Part shown: in pieces, positions 1-5,916 of the stretch
Layout of the letters: the number at the start of each line of letters is the position of its first letter
Position numbering within the stretch: the stretch's first letter is position 1
Assembly (NCBI GenBank): GCA_005773755.1
Contig: SXHE01000133.1
Coordinates: 1 to 5,916, forward strand
Length of the DNA: 5,916 nt
Direction: 5' to 3'
DNA from: Planctomycetia bacterium
GTDB taxonomy: Bacteria; Planctomycetota; Planctomycetia; Gemmatales; Gemmataceae
Translations under genes and position numbers: made by a program
Notes under the pieces: model-generated
What the model was told of the DNA's origin: nothing
Databases searched by the model: none
What the model saw: only the letters and a program-made list of their open reading frames with translations

Positions 1-853
1 ACTGGATCACGCTCACGTTCTGCCACTCCATGTGGCTCCCGTCCAGGTTGAAGCCCACCACGTCGGACTTGTACCCGGCCTTGTCGAGGAACCGGATGTA
101 GTCGCCGGCGCTCTCAAGGTCGCCCATCGCGCGCTCGGACGGGTGGCACTCCAGGTCGAACGTGATGCCGTACTTGCGGCACTCGTCCCACACCGGCTTG
201 AACCGCTCGACGATCAGTTCGAGCGACACCTGGTACACGTCCGGGATGTCGTAGCCTTCGATCTTCTTGGGCAGCGGCGGGAACAGGAACCAGTGGCTCC
301 AGCAGTGCGCCGGGCTGCCGACGAACCCCGGCAGTGCGACCTTGCGGCCCTGAAGTTTCGACAGGTTCCCGGCGTACCGGGCCGCCGCGATCAGGTCGCG
401 CTGGGCCTCCTGGTGCATCAGCTTGCCGACCTCGTCGGGCACGAAGAACGGGTCCGTGCGCGGCAGGCTGTTGCCGGCGGCGCGCCACTCCTTGTACACC
501 TTGCGCGAGTCGCCGCCGCAGAAGTTGAGCGTCTTCGCGCTCGGTTCGTCACCCAACACCTGCCCTTGCAGGTGGGTGGCGACGGTGAAGATTTCGAGGC
601 CGTGCTGCTTGGCGAGGGCGACGCGCTCGGCGGCGTAGGCCGCGGCCCCGGCGTCGGTGTCACACCGGCGCAGGTCCAGTTCCCAGCTCGCTTCTTCCCA
701 GCCGTCGAACCCGGCTTCGGCGATGAACTTGATCCACTTGGCCTCGGGCACGGCCCCGAACTGCCCGCGAACGAGGCCGATCTGGTGGTGGCTGCCTTTG
801 CCGGATTTGTGAACCGGCTGGCCCTGCGCGTTAACTGTTTGTGCGAAACCCAT
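1..853 (-). CDS. Sugar phosphate isomerase/epimerase-like TIM-barrel protein, 3' end missing
   Basis: The reverse strand is open from an ATG at 853-851 to the window edge, giving 284 codons with no stop, so the C-terminus lies outside. The translation reads as a xylose-isomerase-like (AP endonuclease 2 fold) TIM barrel. A first strand and helix lie at about residues 24-56 (IGLVRGQFG, then a helix ending AEAGFDGWEE). FDLECHP (232-238) places E235 as a probable metal ligand. FNLDGSH (268-274) places D271 as a second metal ligand and H274, three residues on, as a substrate-contact histidine. This spacing matches the D-x-x-H arrangement of the tagatose-3-epimerase/IolE-like superfamily; the later His and Glu ligands would lie in the missing part. 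Proteins of this fold isomerise or epimerise sugars or inositol derivatives in the cytoplasm, but the substrate cannot be told here. The start is supported by a GAGG seven bases upstream and a good promoter candidate. An open plus-strand frame over the same bases is an antisense shadow. Confidence 0.82.
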   Translation of the reverse strand, partial: MGFAQTVNAQGQPVHKSGKGSHHQIGLVRGQFGAVPEAKWIKFIAEAGFDGWEEASWELDLRRCDTDAGAAAYAAERVALAKQHGLEIFTVATHLQGQVLGDEPSAKTLNFCGGDSRKVYKEWRAAGNSLPRTDPFFVPDEVGKLMHQEAQRDLIAAARYAGNLSKLQGRKVALPGFVGSPAHCWSHWFLFPPLPKKIEGYDIPDVYQVSLELIVERFKPVWDECRKYGITFDLECHPSERAMGDLESAGDYIRFLDKAGYKSDVVGFNLDGSHMEWQNVSVIQ

Positions 854-860
854 AGGTGTG

Positions 861-864
861 CCTC
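861..864 (-). promoter_or_regulatory. Ribosome binding site of the isomerase-like gene
   Basis: The reverse strand reads GAGG, seven bases before the ATG at 853-851. It is short, but the spacing is right, and there is no other in-frame ATG between it and the candidate promoter. It supports the chosen start. Confidence 0.5.
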
Positions 865-894
865 GGTGGTGAATTGCGGGCCGATGAACGGCAG

Positions 895-922
895 ATTTTA
901 CGCGGGCGATTTCGGCGGGCAA
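895..922 (-). promoter_or_regulatory. Candidate sigma-70-type promoter for the isomerase-like gene
   Basis: On the reverse strand a TTGCCC (-35, at 922-917; four of six consensus bases) is followed after 16 bp by TAAAAT (-10, at 900-895; five of six). Transcription would start near 888, giving a leader of about 35 bases before the ATG. The AT-rich -10 stands out in a very GC-rich region. This is a match by eye only; no mapped start is available. Confidence 0.42.
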
Positions 923-957
923 GGTCGCCGGTTCCCGATTGCGGTCGCGTATTTCCC

Positions 958-986
958 TTTGGAGGCCGTGCGGCGGGCCGTACACT
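958..986 (+). promoter_or_regulatory. Weak candidate promoter for the patatin-membrane gene
   Basis: TTTGGA (958-963; three of six -35 bases) is separated by 17 bp from TACACT (981-986; four of six -10 bases). Transcription would start near 992, leaving a leader of about 33 bases to the ATG at 1025. The match is weak and rests on spacing as much as sequence. It lies back-to-back with the stronger leftward promoter, with -35 elements about 35 bp apart, so one regulator bound between them could affect both directions. Confidence 0.25.
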
Positions 987-1012
987 CGTCGCGTCCTGTC
1001 GAACAATGAGCC

Positions 1013-1019
1013 GAGGGAG
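1013..1019 (+). promoter_or_regulatory. Ribosome binding site of the patatin-membrane gene
   Basis: A purine run GAGGGAG ends five bases before the ATG at 1025. It is the best Shine-Dalgarno match in the window and fixes the start of the long gene over the GTG and ATG codons of the other frames upstream. Confidence 0.7.
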
Positions 1020-1024
1020 CGCCC

Positions 1025-4000
1025 ATGAGTACCGATGTCGAACACACAGCCGACGCCCCGATCCTGTCGCGACGGTTGAAGGTCGTCCTCGCGGGCGGGG
1101 TGCTCCTGTTCCTGATCGGGTGGGTGCCGAGTTACTTCGGTTGGTGGTCGTTCTGGGCCGCGCGGTGGCCGATGTTCTTCGGCTCCGTGCTGGTGCCGAT
1201 CGGGATCGCGATCGGCGTGTACCGGAACCGGTTCGACATCAAGCCCTCGGTGCTGAAGCCGTGGCGCAACCCGGTCGTCGAGGCGCTCGGCTGGAGCGGC
1301 CTGTCGCTGGTGCTGAACGGGTTCCTGTTATGGCAACTGGGCGAGCACCGTGCGGCGCTCACGGGTCTCGGCGTGGCGGCGCTGGCCGGCGCGCTGGTGG
1401 TGCGGGTCCGGCCGCGGTGGGAGGCGAACCCGCCCAAGCTGTTCCTGTGCTGGACCGGGATCGTGCAGCTCGCACGGTGGCTCGCCGGGGCGCTGGCCAG
1501 CGACAAATGCCCGCCGGACCCGGCGCACCCGGCGTACGCGCCGTGGTGCGTGGTGATCGGGCTGGTGATCGTGGTCGCTTGGGCGCGGGTCGCGTACCCG
1601 ACCACCCGGCTGCCCGTGTGGGCGAAGAACCTGCTGTTATGGACCGGGGCGGTGCTGATCGGCGGCGGGCTGCTAATGAACCAGTGGAGCGCGGCCGCGT
1701 GGCGGTGGACCGCGTGGCTGGGGCTGGTGCTGCTGACCGCGTGGGTCGTGGTGCGCTGGTGCTGGCCGGAGGAGGCGCACGGCGAACGCGAGCCGCCGCC
1801 GGACCCGCCGGTCTTGGGGCGGACCAACCAGATCGAGTACTTCTTCGCGTGGGTGTTCGCGTACCCGCTGCTGGTGCTCCAACTGGTCTTATTCTGCTAC
1901 ATCTCGTGGGGCGGGTTCGGCGAGGGGCTGGGCCTACCCGATCTGGTGTGGGGCGACGAGGGGTGGATGCAGTTCTGGGTCGGGCTGGCCGTCTCCATGC
2001 TGTTCTGCAACGTGCTGTTCGTGCGCGCAATTCTGGACCGGCGACCGGGGATCGTGCCGCCCCGGGTCGATTCGAACTGGTCCCTGTTCTGGTTCGTTCG
2101 GAAAGACCCGCCCTCCCGCCCCGAGGTGGACGCCACCAAGTGGACCCGGTGGGGCATGTGGACCGCCATCGTGGTGGCGGTGGTGCTGGCGCTGGTGATC
2201 GAGTACGCGAGCGACTCGCGGCTCCGCTGGCTGCTGACCGGACCGCTGATGATCGGGGCCGGCGCGCTCGTGCTCTCCTGGATTCGGGTGCTGACCCGGA
2301 CGTGGGTAAACGGGAACCCGGGGGGCGGGCCCCCGACGGAAGCGCCCACGGGCGCGGCGTCCGGGCCGGACCCGCACATCCACCAGGTCGGGGCGTTCCT
2401 GCTGCGGTACTGGTTCCTGGCGCTGGCCGCGTTCTACCTGCCAAAACTGGTCGCGTGGGAGAAGTGGCGGCGCACCGAGACGGGGTGGATGCCGATCGGC
2501 CTACTAACCGGGGTGCTCGTGACCCTGATCGCGGTCGCGCTGTACGAGTTCTGGGCCCGGCAGCGGTGGTCGAACAGTCGGGTGTTCAAGGCGCTGGTCC
2601 GGATGAGCGCCATCGGCTCGCGGTACCACCCGCTGCACGCGCTCGCGGTGGTGCTCACGGCCGCGATCCCCGGCGCGGCCCTGTGCCTGCTGCTGTACGA
2701 GCTGGCGTACTTCGACGCGGTGTGGTCCCCGGTGTGGCTGGTGTGCCTGTTCCTGGCCCTGTTCAACTCGGCCTACGGGTTCGTCGCGTTCCACTTCGCC
2801 GGCCTCCAGTACGTGACCACCGGGCTGCTGGTGCTGATCCTGCTCGTCGCGAACTGCGACAACGAGTACAAGATGAGCCACCCCGGGCTGGAGGACTACG
2901 ACCACCCGTGCAAGCGCCCGGACCTGGACGCGAAGGTGCCCGACAAGCCGCCGTTCCTGCTCGAGACGCGCGAGCTGCTCAAGGCGAACCGGACCAAGTG
3001 GGCGGGCGGCCCGGAGTGGGAATACAACCCGTTCAACGACCACAAGCCGAAAGTGGTGATCGTGGCGACCACCGGGGGGGGTATCCAGGCCTCCGTGTGG
3101 ACCGCGCTGGTGCTGGACGGGCTTCAGAACGACGAGGGGCTGAAGGCCCGCGAGTTCCACAAGCACATCCGGCTGATGACCGGGGCCAGCGGCGGGATGC
3201 AGGGGGCCGGGCTGTACGCGGGCGACTTCGGCAACCCGCACCGGCCGCGGAACCAGCTCGACATGCAAATGGCCCGCGACAGCCTGTGGCCGACGCTCCA
3301 AACGATGCTCACCCACGACCTGCCGGGCGCGCTCACCCCGCGCCGGTTCGCCACCGACCGGGGCCGGCGGCTGGAAGAGGCGTGGTGGGCGAACGCGCCG
3401 CTCGAGGAAGACCCCGGCCGGTTGTCGCGCTGGGTCCGCGACCTGTACGAGCGCCCCAAGCCGACCCGCTCTCCGCTGGAGATGACGTTCCACGACCTGA
3501 AGCCCGCGGAAGCGGCGTGCGACCGCCCGATCCTCGTGTTCTCTCCGATGATGGTGGAGGACTGCCGCCGGGTGATGATCAGCAACCTGTCGCTGGACTG
3601 GTTCACGAGCACCACGGTGCAGCACCAGAACCCGGATCTCAAAGGCCGCGACGGGGAGCCGTACCCCAGCGTCGCCGACCCCAATACGATCTCGGTGCCG
3701 GCGGTGGAGTTCTGGCGCTACTTCCCGGCCGCGCACCACAAGTTCAAGGTGAGCACCGCGGCCCGCATGTCGGCCACGTTTCCGTTCGTCGGCCCGGCCG
3801 TGAGCCTGCCCACCAACCCGCCGCGCCGCGTGGTCGACGCCGGGTACTTCGACAACTTCGGCATCAACTTCGTCTCCATGTGGCTGCACCACCACAAGAA
3901 GGAGTTCCTCGAACACACGTCCGGGGTCGTGATCGTGGAGATCCGCGCGTACCCGCGCCGCGAGGAGAAGCTGCGGTACAAGGTGACTCAGCCCGACGGG

Positions 4001-4456
4001 ACCGAGGACAGGGGCGAGTTCATGTGGGCGGCTTCGGAGCTGAGCAGCCCCCTGGAGGCCATCTACAACCTGTACGCCCGCAGCGCGTACTTCCGCAACG
4101 ACCAGTTGCTCCACATGCTGGACGAGTCGTTCAACAACCCGCGGAACACGAAGGCCGAGGGCCCCGCGCCGCTCCCGTTCTTCACCGTCGCCACCTTCGA
4201 GTGCCCGCAGCCGGCGGCCCTGAGCTGGAACCTGCCGAAGCGCAACTTCGACGAGCTTAAGGCCATCGTCGCCGCCCCGGAGCCCGCAGAACTGCTCGCG
4301 GACCCCGGGGACGAGAACCGGAAGGCCACGGTGACGGTGGACAAGGGGTCCGCCAACACCAACGCCAAGCTGTCCCAGAGCCGCGCGCAGTGGCTGGAGA
4401 GCGTGCGGTTCCTGCGCGAGTGGTTCGCCGGCGATCCCGTAAAACGAAAGCCATGA
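1025..4456 (+). CDS. Multi-pass membrane protein with C-terminal patatin-like phospholipase domain
   Basis: This gene encodes 1143 residues. Residues about 18-612 are rich in hydrophobic segments; by eye I count 14 to 17 helices, for example 18-40, 49-65, 172-190, 199-218, 226-247, 270-295, 314-336, 375-394, 400-421, 456-476, 487-509, 536-560 and 583-610. A Gly/Pro-rich loop lies at about 428-452. A patatin-like hydrolase follows from about residue 675: VVIVATTGGG (677-686) is the first strand and oxyanion glycine motif, GASGG (720-724) is the G-x-S-x-G elbow with nucleophile S722, and VVDAGYFDN (936-944) carries the catalytic D938. STAARMSATFPFV (910-922) is also typical of the family. Patatins hydrolyse acyl esters of membrane lipids through a Ser-Asp dyad, so lipid hydrolysis or acyl transfer at a membrane is the likely chemistry; substrate and biological role are unknown. 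Q688 stands where Arg or Lys usually follows GGGx. The side of the membrane facing the hydrolase is unclear because the helix count is uncertain. The start has a strong GAGGGAG; the stop overlaps the next gene. Confidence 0.87.
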   Translation: MSTDVEHTADAPILSRRLKVVLAGGVLLFLIGWVPSYFGWWSFWAARWPMFFGSVLVPIGIAIGVYRNRFDIKPSVLKPWRNPVVEALGWSGLSLVLNGFLLWQLGEHRAALTGLGVAALAGALVVRVRPRWEANPPKLFLCWTGIVQLARWLAGALASDKCPPDPAHPAYAPWCVVIGLVIVVAWARVAYPTTRLPVWAKNLLLWTGAVLIGGGLLMNQWSAAAWRWTAWLGLVLLTAWVVVRWCWPEEAHGEREPPPDPPVLGRTNQIEYFFAWVFAYPLLVLQLVLFCYISWGGFGEGLGLPDLVWGDEGWMQFWVGLAVSMLFCNVLFVRAILDRRPGIVPPRVDSNWSLFWFVRKDPPSRPEVDATKWTRWGMWTAIVVAVVLALVIEYASDSRLRWLLTGPLMIGAGALVLSWIRVLTRTWVNGNPGGGPPTEAPTGAASGPDPHIHQVGAFLLRYWFLALAAFYLPKLVAWEKWRRTETGWMPIGLLTGVLVTLIAVALYEFWARQRWSNSRVFKALVRMSAIGSRYHPLHALAVVLTAAIPGAALCLLLYELAYFDAVWSPVWLVCLFLALFNSAYGFVAFHFAGLQYVTTGLLVLILLVANCDNEYKMSHPGLEDYDHPCKRPDLDAKVPDKPPFLLETRELLKANRTKWAGGPEWEYNPFNDHKPKVVIVATTGGGIQASVWTALVLDGLQNDEGLKAREFHKHIRLMTGASGGMQGAGLYAGDFGNPHRPRNQLDMQMARDSLWPTLQTMLTHDLPGALTPRRFATDRGRRLEEAWWANAPLEEDPGRLSRWVRDLYERPKPTRSPLEMTFHDLKPAEAACDRPILVFSPMMVEDCRRVMISNLSLDWFTSTTVQHQNPDLKGRDGEPYPSVADPNTISVPAVEFWRYFPAAHHKFKVSTAARMSATFPFVGPAVSLPTNPPRRVVDAGYFDNFGINFVSMWLHHHKKEFLEHTSGVVIVEIRAYPRREEKLRYKVTQPDGTEDRGEFMWAASELSSPLEAIYNLYARSAYFRNDQLLHMLDESFNNPRNTKAEGPAPLPFFTVATFECPQPAALSWNLPKRNFDELKAIVAAPEPAELLADPGDENRKATVTVDKGSANTNAKLSQSRAQWLESVRFLREWFAGDPVKRKP

Positions 4457-4863
4457 CCTCCGACCGCGCCCTGTGTCTGTTGCTCCGCGCCAACGCGGTC
4501 GTGCTGTTGTGCGCGGCCCCGTGCGCGCTGCTGCCCGTCGCGTGGATGGACGCGGTCCACCGCGACTGGCTCGGCCTGGGGCCCCTGCCCGACGCGGTGA
4601 TTACGCGGTACATGGCCCGGTCGCTGTCGCTGGTATACGCGCTGCACGGGGCCGTCACGCTCGCGGTCACGCTGAACTGGGACCGCTACCGGCCGCTGGC
4701 CCCGGTGCTCGCGGGGCTGCACGTCGTCTTCGGCCTGGGCATGTTGGCCGTCGATCTGGACTCCGGCGTGCCGTGGTGGTGGGCCGCGACCGAAGGGCCG
4801 GGCATCGCCACCTACGGCGCGGTGCTGCTGGTGCTGTACCGGCGCGCGAACCGCGCGCGCTGA
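4453..4863 (+). CDS. Small four-helix membrane protein of unknown function
   Basis: The product has 136 residues with probable membrane helices at about 8-30, 57-74, 83-101 and 115-129. The N-terminus is short and charged (MTSDRA) and the tail is basic (YRRANRAR), which fits both ends lying in the cytoplasm. Polar stretches between helices include GLGPLPDAV (41-49), TRYMARSLS (51-59), NWDRYRP (75-81) and VPWWW (106-110). I recall similar small hypothetical proteins in planctomycetes, but cannot name a family and assign no function. The ATG at 4453 overlaps the patatin gene's TGA as ATGA, pointing to translational coupling, with only a weak GAAAG (4446-4450) as binding site. An in-frame ATG at 4390 would add 21 residues rich in Arg, all overlapping the upstream coding region, and is less likely. 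Co-expression with the patatin-membrane protein suggests a partner or accessory role, which is inference from layout. Confidence 0.75.
   Translation: MTSDRALCLLLRANAVVLLCAAPCALLPVAWMDAVHRDWLGLGPLPDAVITRYMARSLSLVYALHGAVTLAVTLNWDRYRPLAPVLAGLHVVFGLGMLAVDLDSGVPWWWAATEGPGIATYGAVLLVLYRRANRAR
4842..4858 (+). other. GC-only inverted repeat at the end of the membrane-protein gene
   Basis: GCGCGCG (4842-4848) and CGCGCGC (4852-4858) can form a perfect 7-bp stem with a 3-base loop (AAC), just before the TGA at 4861. No T-run follows, so it is not a standard intrinsic terminator. It encodes part of the basic C-terminal tail (the Arg and Ala codons), so the symmetry may be a by-product of GC-rich codon choice. 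It could slow or protect the 3' end of the two-gene message. Confidence 0.25.
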
Positions 4864-4868
4864 GCCGC

Positions 4869-4897
4869 TTACCACTTCGCACGCCGCTCCCTACGCT
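4869..4897 (+). promoter_or_regulatory. Weak candidate promoter for the DUF1559 gene
   Basis: TTACCA (4869-4874; four of six -35 bases) and TACGCT (4892-4897; three of six -10 bases) are 17 bp apart. The 75-bp gap between genes is otherwise pyrimidine-rich. I see no purine-rich ribosome binding site ahead of either ATG (4939 or 4948). The gap makes an independent transcript plausible, but read-through from the upstream pair cannot be excluded. Confidence 0.2.
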
Positions 4898-4938
4898 ATC
4901 ACTTCCCGCCCCAGCGCCCGTCCTTCGCCCGACTCACG

Positions 4939-5880
4939 ATGTACACCATGCAGAATCGTCGCGCCTTTACGCTCATTGAGTTGCTCGTCGTCATCGCGAT
5001 CATCGCGGTGCTGATCGGGCTGCTGTTGCCCGCGGTCCAGAAGGTGCGCGAGGCCGCGGCCCGCATGAGCTGCCAGAACAACCTGAAGCAGATGGCGCTG
5101 GCCTGCACCAGCTACGAGGTCGCGCACGGGCGCTACCCGGCGTCGAACAACTTCGCCCCGCCGCTGCAAGGGTGGGTGCCGTCCATCCTGCCGCAACTGG
5201 AGCAGGAGAACGTCCGCAACATCTACGTCGTCACCGCGAACTGGTACGACCCGGCGAACGACGCCGCGCGGAACGCGCAGGTCAAGACGTTCCTGTGCCC
5301 CAGCGCGCGGAGCGGGCGAGTGGGCGAGTGCGCGGTGCCGGGCGTAGCCGGGTCGCCGTTCACCGGGGCCTCGTGGGACTACTCGAACGTCGCCGTCGTC
5401 TCCAAAGACGCCCTCGCCTACCTCGGCTACCCGGCCGGTGCGGACAACTACGAGAGCGTCTGGCGCGGGGTGATGAGTTCCAAAGGCTCGACCGTGGCGC
5501 AGATCACCGACGGCCTCTCGAACACGCTGCTGCTGGTGGAAGACGCGGGGCGGCCGGAGTACTGGCTGAAGGGCAAACTGGTCACGACCGTCGAACCGCC
5601 GGCGTTCGCCAGCGGCGGCCCCGGGCGCGTGCGCGGCGGGCTGTGGGCCGATCACGAGAAGGGCTTCGGCGTCGAGGGCACCAGCGCCGACGGGTTCACG
5701 TCGCCCGGCGAGTGCGCGATCAACTGCAACAACGCCTTCGAGGTGTACTCGTTCCACAGCGGCGGTGCAAACGTGGCAATGGCCGACGGCAGCGTCCGGT
5801 TCCTGCGCGAGGGGATGAACATCCGCACGCTCGCCGCAATGACCACCCGCGGCGCGGGCGAAGTGGTTCCGAGCGAGTAA
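4939..5880 (+). CDS. DUF1559 domain pseudopilin-like protein (prepilin-type N-terminal signal, H-X9-DG C-terminus)
   Basis: The product has 313 residues from the ATG at 4939, or 310 from the ATG at 4948. A basic leader (QNRRA) is followed by FTLIELLVVIAII, the type IV prepilin/pseudopilin signal, with cleavage expected between A9 and F10 and the conserved Glu at E14 (mature position 5). The first helix (10-32) anchors the protein until processing. The classic DUF1559 block comes next: LLPAVQKVREAAARM (29-43) and CQNNLKQMALA (45-55). Further marks are FLCPSA (118-123), ITDGLSNTLLLVED (189-202), the cysteines in GECAINCNN (257-265), and H273 to D283-G284 inside the H-X9-DG signature. All elements and the length are intact. 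These proteins are presumably exported and assembled through a type II secretion or pilin-like machinery; individual roles are unknown, and planctomycete genomes carry many copies. The stop is a TAA followed by an in-frame-adjacent TGA (TAATGA). Neither start has a clear Shine-Dalgarno; the shorter leader is equally typical. Confidence 0.94.
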   Translation: MYTMQNRRAFTLIELLVVIAIIAVLIGLLLPAVQKVREAAARMSCQNNLKQMALACTSYEVAHGRYPASNNFAPPLQGWVPSILPQLEQENVRNIYVVTANWYDPANDAARNAQVKTFLCPSARSGRVGECAVPGVAGSPFTGASWDYSNVAVVSKDALAYLGYPAGADNYESVWRGVMSSKGSTVAQITDGLSNTLLLVEDAGRPEYWLKGKLVTTVEPPAFASGGPGRVRGGLWADHEKGFGVEGTSADGFTSPGECAINCNNAFEVYSFHSGGANVAMADGSVRFLREGMNIRTLAAMTTRGAGEVVPSE

Positions 5881-5916
5881 TGACCGGGGCACAGGGTGCA
5901 GTAATTGATTGTGGTG

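Noticed and set aside
32..1009. A 325-codon plus-strand open frame at the left end
   Set aside because: The opposite strand encodes a recognisable TIM-barrel protein with promoter and binding site; this frame is its mirror and also crosses the divergent promoter region.
2504..4114. A 536-codon minus-strand open frame under the patatin gene
   Set aside because: It is antisense to well-supported catalytic motifs, and its translation is low-complexity (rich in Arg, Val, His, Gln) and resembles no family.
856..4260. A 1134-codon plus-strand open frame overlapping almost the whole patatin gene
   Set aside because: It is a different frame of the same DNA, starts at a GTG without a binding site, and its translation is dominated by Arg, Ala, Gly and Pro with no domain or hydrophobic pattern. 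Long shadows are expected at this GC content.
4390..4452. Upstream extension of the small membrane protein to the ATG at 4390
   Set aside because: It would add 21 Arg-rich residues read from within the patatin coding region; the ATGA overlap at 4453 is the simpler start and leaves a short leader before the first helix.
1025..4863. Patatin effector of a CBASS-like or other anti-phage system
   Set aside because: Patatin phospholipases do serve as effectors in such systems, but there is no nucleotidyltransferase, ubiquitin-like or sensor gene here, and no mobile-element context. The architecture alone does not support the claim.
4842..4866. Intrinsic terminator after the small membrane gene
   Set aside because: The stem is GC-only and perfect, but no T-run follows and it lies within the coding sequence.
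4891..5892. A 333-codon minus-strand open frame across the DUF1559 gene
   Set aside because: It is the antisense shadow of an intact DUF1559 gene and has no recognisable motif.

Overview
The window looks like chromosomal DNA from a planctomycete, most likely a Gemmataceae member (Gemmata-like). It is very GC-rich throughout. The strongest taxonomic marker is a DUF1559 gene at the right end, whose product has a pseudopilin N-terminus and a C-terminal H-X9-DG motif. That family is hugely expanded in Planctomycetes. The genus is inferred from composition and this marker and has not been verified.

Layout, left to right. (1) A minus-strand gene (1-853) runs off the left edge. It encodes the N-terminal 284 residues of a sugar phosphate isomerase/epimerase-like TIM-barrel protein. 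(2) A 171-bp divergent intergenic region (854-1024) carries candidate promoters for both directions. (3) A plus-strand gene of 1143 codons (1025-4456) encodes about 600 residues of multi-pass membrane domain fused to a patatin-like serine hydrolase domain. The hydrolase has a glycine-rich oxyanion motif, a GASGG nucleophile elbow and a DAG catalytic aspartate. (4) A 136-codon gene (4453-4863) shares an ATGA stop/start overlap with the patatin gene and encodes a small four-helix membrane protein of unknown function. (5) After a 75-bp gap comes a DUF1559 pseudopilin-like gene (4939-5880). The last 36 bp hold nothing I recognise.

The patatin-fusion gene and the small membrane gene form a tight, probably translationally coupled pair, and this is the part of the window most likely to be a functional unit. 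The isomerase gene is divergently transcribed and the DUF1559 gene has its own leader, so neither is clearly tied to the pair. I see no nuclease, nucleotide cyclase, transposase, integrase, CRISPR array, tRNA or rRNA. Nothing shows that the pair is a defence system, although the membrane-patatin architecture has no assigned role that I can name and deserves follow-up. No stretch longer than 300 bases lacks a gene.
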